Source: Microbacterium azadirachtae
Lineage (GTDB): Bacteria > Actinomycetota > Actinomycetes > Actinomycetales > Microbacteriaceae
DNA length: 64,000 bases
Assembly: GCF_000956505.1 (NCBI RefSeq)
Contig: NZ_JYIX01000027.1
Span: 52,579 to 116,578 of the forward strand
Reading direction: 5' to 3'
Shown: positions 26,069 through 34,635 of the stretch, piece after piece
How positions within the stretch are numbered: position 1 is the first letter of the stretch
How the letters are laid out: each line of letters opens with the position of its first letter
Translations under genes and position numbers: made by a program
The notes under the pieces: generated by a model
Told to the model about the DNA's origin: nothing
What the model saw: the letters and a program-made list of their open reading frames with translations, nothing else
The model's database searches: none

Positions 26069-27586
26069 GTGCGATGCACCATCGGTGTCGACATCGGCAC
26101 CTCCAGCAGCAAGGGCGTCCTGGTCGACGCCGGCGGTGCGATCCTCGCCCAGGCGACGCGGGCGCATGACGTGAGCCGTCCGCGCACCGGCTGGGTCGAG
26201 ATGGACGGCGGGAACTGGTGGGACGAATTCGTCGCGCTGTCCCGGGAGCTTCTCGCCGCCGTGCCGGATGCCGAGGTCACCGCGGTCGGGGTGAGCGGCA
26301 TGGGGCCGTGCGTCCTCCTGACCGACCAGGACGGCGAGCCCGTGCGCCCCGCGATCCTCTACGGCGTCGACACCCGCGCGGGAGAGCAGATCGCGCGGAT
26401 GACGGCCGACCTCGGGGTCGAGGCGATCACGCGCGTGGGCGGATCCGCGCTCACCTCCCAGGCCGCGGGCCCGAAGATCCTCTGGATCCAGGAGGAGGAT
26501 CCGGCCGCGTGGGGCCGTGCCCGTCGGATCTTCATGCCGGCCTCGTGGCTTGCGCACCGGCTCACCGGCGCCTATGTGCTGGACCACCAGTCCGCGAGCC
26601 AGGTCTCGCCCCTCTACGACATCGATCGGGAGCAGTGGCACGACGACTGGTGGCAGCGGTACGCCGCGCCCCTCGAGCAGCCAGCCCTGCTCTGGGCGGG
26701 CGACGTCGCCGGCACCGTGACGGACGAGGCCGCGGTGCTCACCGGGATCCCCGAGGGGACGCCCGTGATCGCCGGCACGATCGATGCCTGGAGCGAGGCC
26801 GTCAGCGTCGGCGCGCACGGCCCTGGCGATCTCATGCTCATGTACGGGACCACCATGTTCATGGTCTTCACCCGCAGCGTGGCGACGGGGGAGGAGACGC
26901 TCCGCACGCCCTCGATGTGGACCACAGCCGGAGCCTTCGCGGGCACCCGCAACCTCGCCGGCGGGCTGTCGACGTCCGGCGCCCTCACCGCCTGGTTGAA
27001 GGATCTCACCGGATCCGACTACCCCGAGCTGCTGGCCGAGGCCGAGGGCTCGGGCGCCGGCGCTCGCGGCCTCGTGTTGCTGCCGTACTTCGCGGGGGAG
27101 CGCACGCCGATCCAGGATCCGGACGCGCGCGGCGTGATCGCCGGCCTCACCCTCGCGCACGGCCGTGGCGACCTGTACCGGGCCGCCCTCGAGGCCACGG
27201 CGCTCGGCGTGCGGCACAACGTGCAGACCATGCGCGACGCGGGTGCGGACATCCGGCGGATCGTGGCGGTGGGCGGCGGCACGCAGGGGCGGCTCTGGCT
27301 GCAGATCGTGTCGGACGTCACGGGCCTCGAGCAGGAGGTGCCGCGGGTGACGGTCGGCGCGAGCTACGGCGCGGCCTTCCTCGCCGCGGGCGCCGTCTCC
27401 GACCCCGCCCCGGCGATCGCGGACTGGAACCCGGTCGTCATGACGATCGCGCCGGATCCCGCCCTCGCGCCGGTCTACGACACGCTGTTCGACCGCTACC
27501 TGCGGCTCTACGCAGGCACGGCCGAGGTCGTGCACGAGCTCGCAGCGCAGCAGCGGGCCGATGACGAGAAGGAGACGCCCGCATGA
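26069..27586 (+). CDS. FGGY-family carbohydrate kinase (probable D-ribulokinase)
   Basis: A 505-residue xylulokinase-like sugar kinase. The N-terminal ATPase-fold motif is IGVDIGTSSSKGVLVD, the second domain has YGTTMFMVF, and the adenosine motif is IVAVGGGTQGRLWLQIVSD. The start is taken as GTG 26069 because GAGGAGG at 26056-26062 ends directly before the ATG at 26063, too close to use, and gives 6 nt to the GTG. It is coupled to the GH116 and isomerase genes, so the expected reaction is D-ribulose to D-ribulose 5-phosphate; D-xylulose is the alternative. Confidence 0.85.
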   Translation: MRCTIGVDIGTSSSKGVLVDAGGAILAQATRAHDVSRPRTGWVEMDGGNWWDEFVALSRELLAAVPDAEVTAVGVSGMGPCVLLTDQDGEPVRPAILYGVDTRAGEQIARMTADLGVEAITRVGGSALTSQAAGPKILWIQEEDPAAWGRARRIFMPASWLAHRLTGAYVLDHQSASQVSPLYDIDREQWHDDWWQRYAAPLEQPALLWAGDVAGTVTDEAAVLTGIPEGTPVIAGTIDAWSEAVSVGAHGPGDLMLMYGTTMFMVFTRSVATGEETLRTPSMWTTAGAFAGTRNLAGGLSTSGALTAWLKDLTGSDYPELLAEAEGSGAGARGLVLLPYFAGERTPIQDPDARGVIAGLTLAHGRGDLYRAALEATALGVRHNVQTMRDAGADIRRIVAVGGGTQGRLWLQIVSDVTGLEQEVPRVTVGASYGAAFLAAGAVSDPAPAIADWNPVVMTIAPDPALAPVYDTLFDRYLRLYAGTAEVVHELAAQQRADDEKETPA

Positions 27587-30222
27587 CCCGCCGCGCCCGT
27601 CCCATCCCGCACACCGCCGAGCGTGCGGCGTTCCTCCTCGGTGGCATCGGCACCGGCAACGTGTCGCTCGGCGCCCGCGGCGAGCTGCGCGACTGGGAGC
27701 TGGAGAACCATCCCGACAAGGACCGCCGCAATCCCCGCACCTTCTTCGCTATCCACGCGGCGCCGGAGGGGGCGGATCCGGTCACCCGGGTGCTCGAGGC
27801 GCGGGTGACGGGCCGGCGCGACCTCGATGCGGGGTTCTCCTTCGACGACCTCGCGGGTCTCCCGCGACTCGACGCGGCCACGATGCACGGCGAGTACCCC
27901 GTGGTCGACATCGACTTCGCCGACCGCGTGCTTCCGGTCGAGGTGTCGCTGCACGCGTTCACCCCGCTCGTGCCGCTCGACGCGGACGCCTCCGGCATCC
28001 CAGGGGCCGTGCTGCGCTACCGGGTCGCGAACCCTGGCGATGTGCCGGTCGCGGTCACGGTCGCCGGCAGCGTCTCGCACACGGCCGGCCGCGGCGAACC
28101 CGGGCCGGACGCGCCCTGGGGGATGCGCGGCACGCAGACCGTGCGCTGGCGCGACGACTGCGATGTGCGCGGCCTCGACTTCGGGATCGACCTGTCCGAG
28201 GACGATCCGGGCTACGGAACGCTCAGCCTCACCACGACCGACCCCTCCACCACGGTCAAACCGCAGTGGGTCACGAGCTACTGGCCCGACGGCGCCCGCA
28301 TGTTCTGGAGCGATCTCACGGCCGACGGACTGCTCGACGTCGAGCCGCGCCTCACGCTCGAGGACCGGCCGCGAGGCCTGTTCGCGGAGCAGGACGTGGA
28401 TGCGGCGGCGCGACCGCTCACCGAGGAGGAGATGCTCGCGAAGCTGCCCCGGCTGCGCACCGGATCCGTCGGGATCGTGCACACGCTCGCGCCCGGCGAG
28501 GCCCGCGACTTCGAGTTCGTGCTGAGCTGGTCCTTCCCGAACCGGCGGCGCGGCTGGCACGGGCACATCATCCTGAACGACGAGCCGACGGATCCGACGC
28601 TGTCGCCGATCGTGCGCAACCACTACGCGACCCTCTGGCCCGATGCCTGGGCCGCGGCAGTCCACCTGCATCGCGAACTCCCCTCACTCGAGGCGGCCAC
28701 CGACGCCTTCGTCGAGGCCCTGTACGGCGGCACTCTGGATCCCGTGCTCGCCGAAGCCGCCGGGGCGAACCTCGCCGCGGTGCGCTCCACCACCTGCTTC
28801 GTCCTGGAGTCGCCGAACCCGGTCATGGGGGAGGGGCCGGTGTTCGCCGCGTGGGAGGGATCCTTCGACCACGGCGGCTCCTGCGAGGGCACCTGCACGC
28901 ACGTCTGGTCGTATGCGCAGACGGTCGCCTGGCTGTTCCCTGCGCTCGAGCGCAGCGCCCGCCGCCCGGAGTTCCTGCTCGAGACCGACGGGGACGGCGC
29001 GCAGAAGTTCCGCGGCAACCGGATCCTCGGATCCTCGCCGTGGTTCATGGGGCCCGCCGTCGACGGGCAGCTCGGCACGTTCCTGCGGCTGCATCGGGAA
29101 TGGCGGTTCTCGGGCGACGACGCATTCCTGCGCGAGCTCTGGCTCGCCGCTGTGCGCACCCTCGAGCACGCGACCCGCGAATGGGACCGCGACGGCGACG
29201 GCCTCCTGGACGGCGAGCTGCACAACACCTATGACATCGAGTTCCACGGAATCGACCCGCTCGCCAACGGGATCTACCTCGCCGCGCTCCGCGCCGGGTC
29301 CCGCATGGCGGCGCACCTACGCGAGGCGGAGCGCGCCCGCGACTGGGCGGCCCGCGCCGATCACGTGGCCGCGGCGATGGACGATGTGCTGTTCGACGGC
29401 GAGTACTACCGGCAGGTGATCGACGACGTCGACGCGCACCGCTATCAGTACGGGGACGGGGTGCTGTCGGACCAGCTGCTCGGACAGTTCCACGCCTTCG
29501 TGAACGGACTCGGCCCGCTGCTGTCGCGGGAACACCTCGACAGCGCGCTCGCCGCGATCGTCGCGCACAACCACCGGGCGGACCTGTCCGCGCACGAGAG
29601 CACGCAGCGGGTGTACGCCCTGAACGACGAGGGCGGGCTGCTGCTCGCGTCGTGGCCGCGCGGCGGCCGGCCGGCGATCCCGTTCGTCTACTCCGACGAG
29701 GTGTGGACAGGGATCGAGCATCAGGTCGCGGCGACCCTGCTCTACGCGGGGCGGGTCGACGACGCACTGCTCGTCGAGCGCACCCTGCGCGCCCGCTACG
29801 ACGGGGTGCACCGCAATCCGTGGAACGAGATCGAGTGCGGCAACCACTATGCGCGCTCGCTCGCGTCCTGGGCGCTGCTGCTCGCGGCGAGCGGCGCGCA
29901 GTGGGACGCCCCCGCCCGCGCGCTGTCCTTCGCCCCGGTCGCGGGAGCGTTCGCTGACGACGAGGTGCAGCGCTTCCTGTTCACCACCGGCACCGGCTGG
30001 GGGCGCGTCGAGATCCATGCAGACCGGCTCCTGCTCCACCTCGACGGTGGTGCGCTCGATCTCGCCGAACTGCGTCTGCACGACGCGGTCCTCGCGCGCG
30101 ACGTGCACCTCGACGGCGGCGGGATCCGTTCGTTCCCCATCCCGGTCCCTGACACTTCCGTCCCCATCCCGGTCCCTGAGCTCGTCGAAGGGCCATCCAC
30201 CCGCAACCGGAGTAACTCATGA
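27583..30222 (+). CDS. GH116-family glycosidase (exo-beta-D-arabinofuranosidase candidate)
   Basis: An 879-residue cytoplasmic glycoside hydrolase. The N-terminal GBA2-type beta domain starts FLLGGIGTGNVSLGARGELRDWELENHP. The C-terminal (alpha/alpha)6 barrel includes CEGTCTHVWSYAQTVAWLFP, HNTYDIEFHGIDPLANGIYL (from residue 547) and the late WNEIECGNHYARS. Family members act on beta-glucosides, but a GH116 enzyme of Microbacterium is known as an exo-beta-D-arabinofuranosidase, which the context favours. The C-terminal tail is encoded by a palindromic repeat (30143-30192, giving VPIPVPELVEG). It overlaps genes on both sides by 4 nt. Confidence 0.85.
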   Translation: MTRRARPIPHTAERAAFLLGGIGTGNVSLGARGELRDWELENHPDKDRRNPRTFFAIHAAPEGADPVTRVLEARVTGRRDLDAGFSFDDLAGLPRLDAATMHGEYPVVDIDFADRVLPVEVSLHAFTPLVPLDADASGIPGAVLRYRVANPGDVPVAVTVAGSVSHTAGRGEPGPDAPWGMRGTQTVRWRDDCDVRGLDFGIDLSEDDPGYGTLSLTTTDPSTTVKPQWVTSYWPDGARMFWSDLTADGLLDVEPRLTLEDRPRGLFAEQDVDAAARPLTEEEMLAKLPRLRTGSVGIVHTLAPGEARDFEFVLSWSFPNRRRGWHGHIILNDEPTDPTLSPIVRNHYATLWPDAWAAAVHLHRELPSLEAATDAFVEALYGGTLDPVLAEAAGANLAAVRSTTCFVLESPNPVMGEGPVFAAWEGSFDHGGSCEGTCTHVWSYAQTVAWLFPALERSARRPEFLLETDGDGAQKFRGNRILGSSPWFMGPAVDGQLGTFLRLHREWRFSGDDAFLRELWLAAVRTLEHATREWDRDGDGLLDGELHNTYDIEFHGIDPLANGIYLAALRAGSRMAAHLREAERARDWAARADHVAAAMDDVLFDGEYYRQVIDDVDAHRYQYGDGVLSDQLLGQFHAFVNGLGPLLSREHLDSALAAIVAHNHRADLSAHESTQRVYALNDEGGLLLASWPRGGRPAIPFVYSDEVWTGIEHQVAATLLYAGRVDDALLVERTLRARYDGVHRNPWNEIECGNHYARSLASWALLLAASGAQWDAPARALSFAPVAGAFADDEVQRFLFTTGTGWGRVEIHADRLLLHLDGGALDLAELRLHDAVLARDVHLDGGGIRSFPIPVPDTSVPIPVPELVEGPSTRNRSNS

Positions 30223-31850
30223 CCTACGCAATCCCCGCGCCGACCGAGCGCCCCGCCTCCGCGCCGAAGACCGCCTACCTGATCACCTCCGGCGACCTCC
30301 GCGAGTCGGCGAACATCGCGGGATGGCCGGTGCAGGAGGCGACAGAGGCGGCCGTCACCGCGGCCTTCGCGGACCTCGGCTGGACGGTCATCCGGCCCTT
30401 CGGCGTGGATCCGAAGACGGGCCACGGCTACATCTCGAGCCAGCGCATGGGCATGCAGGTGTTCACGGCGATCCCCGAGGACGCGCCGCTCATCGTCGCG
30501 ACCGCGAACTGGCAGTACTCGCACCATGTGCTCGCGGGACTGCGCACGCACCGCGGTCCGATCCTCACCACGGCCAACTTCGCGCCCGACTGGCCAGGCC
30601 TCGTGGGCCTCCTCGGCCTGAACGCGGGGCTCACGAAGATGGGGAAGCCCTATTCGACGATCTGGTCGGTCGACTTCTCCGACGACTGGTTCCGGCAGGG
30701 CCTCAAGGAGTGGACCGAGACCGGCGGCATCACGCACGACGCCTCGCACGTGCGGGCGCTGCCGACGCTGCCCGAGAGCCCCGAGCGGCAGCTCGGCGAA
30801 GCGCTCGCGGCGCAGCTGCGCGCGGACAAGGCCATCATCGGGGTCTTCGACGAGGGCTGCATGGGCATGTACAACGCGATCTTCGACGACGAGCTGCTGA
30901 ACGCCACCGGCATCTACAAGGAGCGCCTGTCGCAGTCGGCGCTGTACGCGGAGATGCTCGAGGTCGCCGACGCCGAGGCCGACGCCGCCTACGACTGGCT
31001 CATCGCGCACGGCATGACGTTCGTGTACGGCGAGGATGCCGCCACCGAGCTCACCCGCGACCAGGTGCAGTGGCAGCTGAAGATGTACATCGCCGCCCTC
31101 CGCATCGCCGACGACTTCGGCCTGGACGCGGTCGGGATCCAGTACCAGCAGGGCCTCAAGGATCTGGTCCCCGCGTCGGATCTCGCGGAAGGGATCCTGA
31201 ACTCCACCGAGCGTCCGCCGGTGACGTCGCGCGACGGATCCCGGATCCTGCACGAGGGACGCGCCTTCCCGCACTTCAACGAGGCGGACGAGGGCGTCGC
31301 GGTCGACGCGCTCGTGACCGACCGGGTGTGGCGGGCGATGGGGCTCGTGCCGGACAACACGCTGCACGACGTGCGCTGGGGCGAGGACTACGACGACGAG
31401 TTCGTGTGGGTCTACGAGATCTCCGGATCCGTCCCCGCCTCGCACCTCGGCGGCTGGGACAGGGCGGAGGGGTGGCGGCAGGGGCACGTGTTCTTCCCCG
31501 CCGGCGGCGCCACGATCAACGGGGTCTCGAAGCCCGGCGAGGTCGTGCTCTCGCGCATCTTCATCGCCGACGGGGTGCTGCAGGCCGACGTGTTCCGCGG
31601 CACCGTCGTGGAGCTCCCCGCCGAGGAGACGCAGCGCCGCAAGGACGCCACGAACCCGGAGTGGCCGATCGCGCACGTCGTGCTGCACGGGCAGAGCCGC
31701 GACCAGTTCATGGCCCGGCACAAGGCCAACCACGCTCAGCTCGTCTACGCCCCCGACGCCGAGACCGCGGACAAGGCTCTCGTCGCCAAGGCCGCGATGC
31801 TCGACGGCATGGGCATCAGGGTCAACCTCGTGGGGGACGTGAACGTGTGA
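30219..31850 (+). CDS. L-fucose/D-arabinose isomerase-family protein
   Basis: A 543-residue protein of the FucI/AraA structural superfamily, starting after a short tail with TAYLITSGDLRESANIAGWP. FucI enzymes interconvert L-fucose/L-fuculose and D-arabinose/D-ribulose with Mn2+. Candidate metal ligands lie in GVFDEGCMGMYN and DAVGIQYQQGLKDL, with an Asp/His-containing C-terminal third. With a ribulokinase-type gene in the same operon and D-arabinanases around it, D-arabinose to D-ribulose is the likely reaction. ATGA overlap with the GH116 gene. Confidence 0.82.
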   Translation: MTYAIPAPTERPASAPKTAYLITSGDLRESANIAGWPVQEATEAAVTAAFADLGWTVIRPFGVDPKTGHGYISSQRMGMQVFTAIPEDAPLIVATANWQYSHHVLAGLRTHRGPILTTANFAPDWPGLVGLLGLNAGLTKMGKPYSTIWSVDFSDDWFRQGLKEWTETGGITHDASHVRALPTLPESPERQLGEALAAQLRADKAIIGVFDEGCMGMYNAIFDDELLNATGIYKERLSQSALYAEMLEVADAEADAAYDWLIAHGMTFVYGEDAATELTRDQVQWQLKMYIAALRIADDFGLDAVGIQYQQGLKDLVPASDLAEGILNSTERPPVTSRDGSRILHEGRAFPHFNEADEGVAVDALVTDRVWRAMGLVPDNTLHDVRWGEDYDDEFVWVYEISGSVPASHLGGWDRAEGWRQGHVFFPAGGATINGVSKPGEVVLSRIFIADGVLQADVFRGTVVELPAEETQRRKDATNPEWPIAHVVLHGQSRDQFMARHKANHAQLVYAPDAETADKALVAKAAMLDGMGIRVNLVGDVNV

Positions 31851-31887
31851 GGCGTGCCCGCCAGGGCGGATGCTGGACCGGGGCGGG

Positions 31888-32088
31888 ACGGATGCACGAT
31901 CACGACACGGATGCACGACGGATCCGGCGATCCGGTCGTGCATCCGTGCCCGGATCGTGCAGGTGAATCGCGACGGTCCCGTCGCGGCGCCTGAATGCGG
32001 GCGACGGATGCAGGACCCTGCGACGGATGCACGACGGATCCGGCGCAGGGATCCTGCATCCGTCGCCGGTCCATGCATCCGTCGCAGC
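31888..32088. repeat. Family B palindromic repeats, copies 2 and 3
   Basis: Copy 2 (31888-31965) is nearly identical to the one at 21661. Copy 3 (32002-32088) is a diverged relative with CGACGGATGCA and the complementary TGCATCCGTCG. They fill most of the 276-bp gap after the isomerase gene; nothing else is visible there. Confidence 0.8.
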
Positions 32089-32126
32089 CCTTGAGGGCGG
32101 AGCGCAGGCGGGGGAGGATCGGATCC

Positions 32127-32537
32127 ATGGCGACGATCGACGACGTCCGTGCTCTGGCCCTCGCGCTGCCGGGCGTCGAGGAGAAGGTCGGCGGGCACAC
32201 CGGCGAAGCCGCCTGGCGTTGCAACGGCGGCCAGATCGCGTGGATGCGCGGGCCGTCGCAGACCGATCTGCGTCAGCTCGGCGAGCTCGGCCGCTCCTGG
32301 CCCGAGGGGCCGGTGCTCGCGGTGCGCACCGAGACGGTCGCCCTCGCCGGAGAGCTCGTGGCCGCGGATCCGCGGGTCTTCTTCACGATCCCGCACTTCG
32401 CCGGCTACCCGGCCGTGCTGCTGCAGCTCGATGCGATCGCGCACGACCACCTCGGCGAACTCCTGGCCGACGCCTGGCTGCTGCGCGCCCCGAAGGCCGT
32501 CGCGCAAGCCTGGCTCGACGAACGCGGGCTCGCCTGA
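32127..32537 (+). CDS. MmcQ/YjbR-family (CyaY-fold) protein
   Basis: A 136-residue DNA-binding-like protein. It opens with the family pattern DDVRALALALPGVEE and has AWRCNGGQIAWMRG, FFTIPHFAGYPAVLLQLDAI and a terminal APKAVAQAWLDER. YjbR proteins have a CyaY-like double-wing fold and no settled role. ATG 32127 is preceded by GGGGAGGATC; the longer frame to 31995 is repeat DNA. Confidence 0.8.
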   Translation: MATIDDVRALALALPGVEEKVGGHTGEAAWRCNGGQIAWMRGPSQTDLRQLGELGRSWPEGPVLAVRTETVALAGELVAADPRVFFTIPHFAGYPAVLLQLDAIAHDHLGELLADAWLLRAPKAVAQAWLDERGLA

Positions 32538-32558
32538 TCCGCGCCGGATCCGCGCCCG

Positions 32559-32649
32559 ATCCGCGAGAAACCACTTCCTGCGCGAGACGCCACGGCAGTG
32601 CTGGTGTCTCGGGCTGGATCTGGTTTCTCGCCGGGGAGCCGGGCGCGGC
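32559..32649. repeat. Palindromic CGAGAAACCA repeat (family C, copy 1)
   Basis: About 90 bp with outer arms CGAGAAACCA / TGGTTTCTCG and inner CGAGAC / GTCTCG. A second copy in the same orientation lies at 33759-33850. Together they bracket the HxlR-AHSA1 gene pair. Confidence 0.82.
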
Positions 32650-32665
32650 GTCGAGGCGGGCGGGT

Positions 32666-33061
32666 TCAGCCGAGGACGTCGGATCGGACGCGGTTGTCCA
32701 TGATCTCGTCCTGATGCTGCGTGACCCACCCGACGAGGTGCTCGACGGCGGAGGCGAGGGATCGGCCGAGGTCGGTGAGCTCGTACTCGACGCGGGGCGG
32801 GACCTCGGGGTAGGCGGTGCGGGTCGCGAGGCCGTCGCGGGTGAGCGCGCTGAGGGTGTGGCCGAGCATGCGCTGGGAGATGCCCGTCACCTCTCCATGC
32901 AGAGCGGTGAAGCGCATCGGTCCGTCCTTGAGCGCGCCGACGATGAGCATCGTCCACTTGTCGCCGACGCGGGCGAGCACCTCGCGGACGACCACGATCG
33001 TCTCGACGCAGTCGGGCGCTATCCCTCGCTCGGCCAGTTCGGTCCGGAGATCAGCGTTCAC
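32666..33061 (-). CDS. HxlR-family transcriptional regulator
   Basis: A 131-residue winged helix-turn-helix regulator. The HxlR core is complete: VLARVGDKWTMLIVGALKDGPMRFTALHGEVTGISQRMLGHTLSALTRDGLATRTAYPEVPPRVEYELTDLG would be its footprint from about residue 28 to 99 (key motifs GDKWTMLIV, RFTAL, ISQRML and VEYELT). GTG 33061 has GGAGG 6 nt upstream. It is divergent from the AHSA1 gene and probably controls it; TAC-GGATA-GTA at 33142-33152 is a candidate operator in the gap. Confidence 0.9.
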   Translation of the reverse strand: MNADLRTELAERGIAPDCVETIVVVREVLARVGDKWTMLIVGALKDGPMRFTALHGEVTGISQRMLGHTLSALTRDGLATRTAYPEVPPRVEYELTDLGRSLASAVEHLVGWVTQHQDEIMDNRVRSDVLG

Positions 33062-33184
33062 CGTTTCCTCCTTCCGGGTGCGTTGCTGACGTTGAAGTGC
33101 GTATGGTGCGGGCGGAATCATCGCCGCCGGTGCACGTTTCCTACGGATAGTAACTGTTCGCATCAGCTGACCGATGGAGACGAC

Positions 33185-33715
33185 ATGCCAGCCCAGCCCG
33201 AGACCCGCGGCGATGCCGTGACGCGGTCGACGACCAGCGCCCTCGACGTGCGTCACGACGCCTTCACCATCGAGCGCCATGTCGATGCGGCGCCCGAGGA
33301 GGTGTTCGCCGCGTTCGCCGACGACGCGACCCGGCGGCGCTGGTTCCGCCTGCCCGGCGCTCGGGGGTCCGATCATCACGAGTTCCGCGTCGGCGGAGGC
33401 GCGGATGCCACCAGCACGTTCGCGCTCCCCGGCATCGCACCGGAACGCCTCGCCTATCACTCCCACTACCTCGACATCGTTCCCGATCGTCGGATCGTGT
33501 TCTCCTACACCTCGACGGTGGACGACGTGCCGCGGTGGGCGTCGCTGGCGACGGTCCTGTTCGCCGCCGACGGCGCCGGCTGCCTCCTGACCTGGACCGA
33601 GCAGGTCGCGTTCCTGACCCGCACGGGAGACGGAAGTGACGACTTCCCCCACCTGCGCGGGGGCACGGCCCTCCGCCTGAACGGCCTGGCCGCGGTGCTG
33701 CAGCCCGACCGCTGA
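33185..33715 (+). CDS. SRPBCC/AHSA1-type protein
   Basis: A 176-residue START-like ligand-binding fold. Recognisable elements are FTIERHVDAAPEEVFAAFAD near residue 28, RRRWF, the beta strands EFRVGGGADATSTF and RIVFSYTST, and a late CLLTWTEQVAF. AHSA1 proteins next to HxlR regulators are common and may bind small hydrophobic molecules; no catalytic role can be assigned. The start ATG 33185 follows GGAGACGAC. Lies inside a pair of family C repeats. Confidence 0.8.
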   Translation: MPAQPETRGDAVTRSTTSALDVRHDAFTIERHVDAAPEEVFAAFADDATRRRWFRLPGARGSDHHEFRVGGGADATSTFALPGIAPERLAYHSHYLDIVPDRRIVFSYTSTVDDVPRWASLATVLFAADGAGCLLTWTEQVAFLTRTGDGSDDFPHLRGGTALRLNGLAAVLQPDR

Positions 33716-33758
33716 CGGCCGGGTGCGCGGCCGGGCGCGGGGGCCGGCGCGCGGGCCG

Positions 33759-33850
33759 GATCCCGCGAGAAACCACTTCCTGCACGAGACATCCCGGCAG
33801 CGCTGGCGTCTCGCGCAGGATCTGGTTTCTCGCCGCGGAGCCGGGCGCGG
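33759..33850. repeat. Palindromic CGAGAAACCA repeat (family C, copy 2)
   Basis: Matches 32559-32649 over its full length with scattered changes, including the arms CGAGAAACCA and TGGTTTCTCG and the GGAGCCGGGCGCGG tail. It lies between convergent genes. Confidence 0.82.
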
Positions 33851-33892
33851 AGCCGGGCGCGCGGAGGCCGGCCGCCGGGCCGCGCCCCGGGG

Positions 33893-34495
33893 TCAGGCCG
33901 GCGGCAGCCGCAGCACCGGACCCGCCTCGCCGACTGCGAGGTCGTCGGCGGTGCGCAGCGTGCGGGCGATCTCGTCCACGGCGGAGATCACCGTGCCGAA
34001 CCGTTCCCGATCGCCGCACACGGCCTGCAGCGTGATGAGGTGCGTGCCGGTGTCCCAGGTGTACGTCGCGAACGGCGGCGTCGCCTGCCCGGAGGGGCCG
34101 GGCGGCGGCAGCGGCACCACGAGCTTCTCGCCCGCGCCGAGGTAGGGGTTGCGGAACTCCTCGGTGTCGTCGTACTCCATCGGCATCATCGCGCGCGCGG
34201 TGCGCACCTGCGGGGTGAGCTCCTGCGCGCTCGCCATGGCCACGATGAGCTCGGGCTCCGCCTTCCAGGTCCACACCAGCACGCGCCCGTCGGCCTTCCG
34301 CATGAGGAACGGGGCGGCCTGGCTGAGCGCCCAGGCGCCGAAGCCCGATCCGGGGCGGGACTCGGCACCGACGGCGGCGCCGGCCTGGCCGAGCAGCATC
34401 CGGATCGCCGCCTTGCGGTGGCGGCGGCCGCGCAGGCCCAGGGATCCGGTCACGGGGATCCAGCGTGCGGGGTCGGCGTCGGCGAGCAGGCGCAT
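33893..34495 (-). CDS. Conserved hypothetical protein
   Basis: About 200 residues with no signal peptide or membrane helix. It starts MRLLADADPARWIPVTGSLG and is rich in short basic segments (LRGRRHRKAAIRMLLG), followed by an alternating beta-like region with EAEPELIVAMAS-type and PPFATYTWDTGTHLITLQ strands. No family recognised. The ATG at 34495 is chosen over the track upstream because the preceding sequence is AT-rich promoter DNA of the divergent lyase gene. Coding is supported by codon usage. Confidence 0.6.
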   Translation of the reverse strand: MRLLADADPARWIPVTGSLGLRGRRHRKAAIRMLLGQAGAAVGAESRPGSGFGAWALSQAAPFLMRKADGRVLVWTWKAEPELIVAMASAQELTPQVRTARAMMPMEYDDTEEFRNPYLGAGEKLVVPLPPPGPSGQATPPFATYTWDTGTHLITLQAVCGDRERFGTVISAVDEIARTLRTADDLAVGEAGPVLRLPPA

Positions 34496-34544
34496 GCTCA
34501 GAGCGTAGGGGGCGAAAGTGGGGGTCAGCCGTGCGTCCGCCCCG

Positions 34545-34628
34545 CGATGAAATATGTACACCGCCTCTACTATTCGATTGGGAAAGCGCATACCATAGTG
34601 CGCGAATCCTTCCCCGAATCACCCGGAG
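34545..34628 (+). promoter_or_regulatory. AT-rich promoter region and RBS of the PL8 lyase gene
   Basis: The stretch at about 34545-34600 is markedly AT-rich for this genome. It contains TACTAT (34568-34573) and a short inverted repeat GCGCA-N8-TGCGC near 34587-34604. GGAGG at 34624-34628 sets the start. No firm -35/-10 pair can be chosen. Confidence 0.4.
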
Positions 34629-34635
34629 GCCGATG

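Noticed and set aside
25604..27535. Long antisense open frame opposite the FGGY kinase
   Set aside because: It is a high-G+C shadow of the kinase; only its last 91 codons, beyond the kinase gene, look like a real protein.
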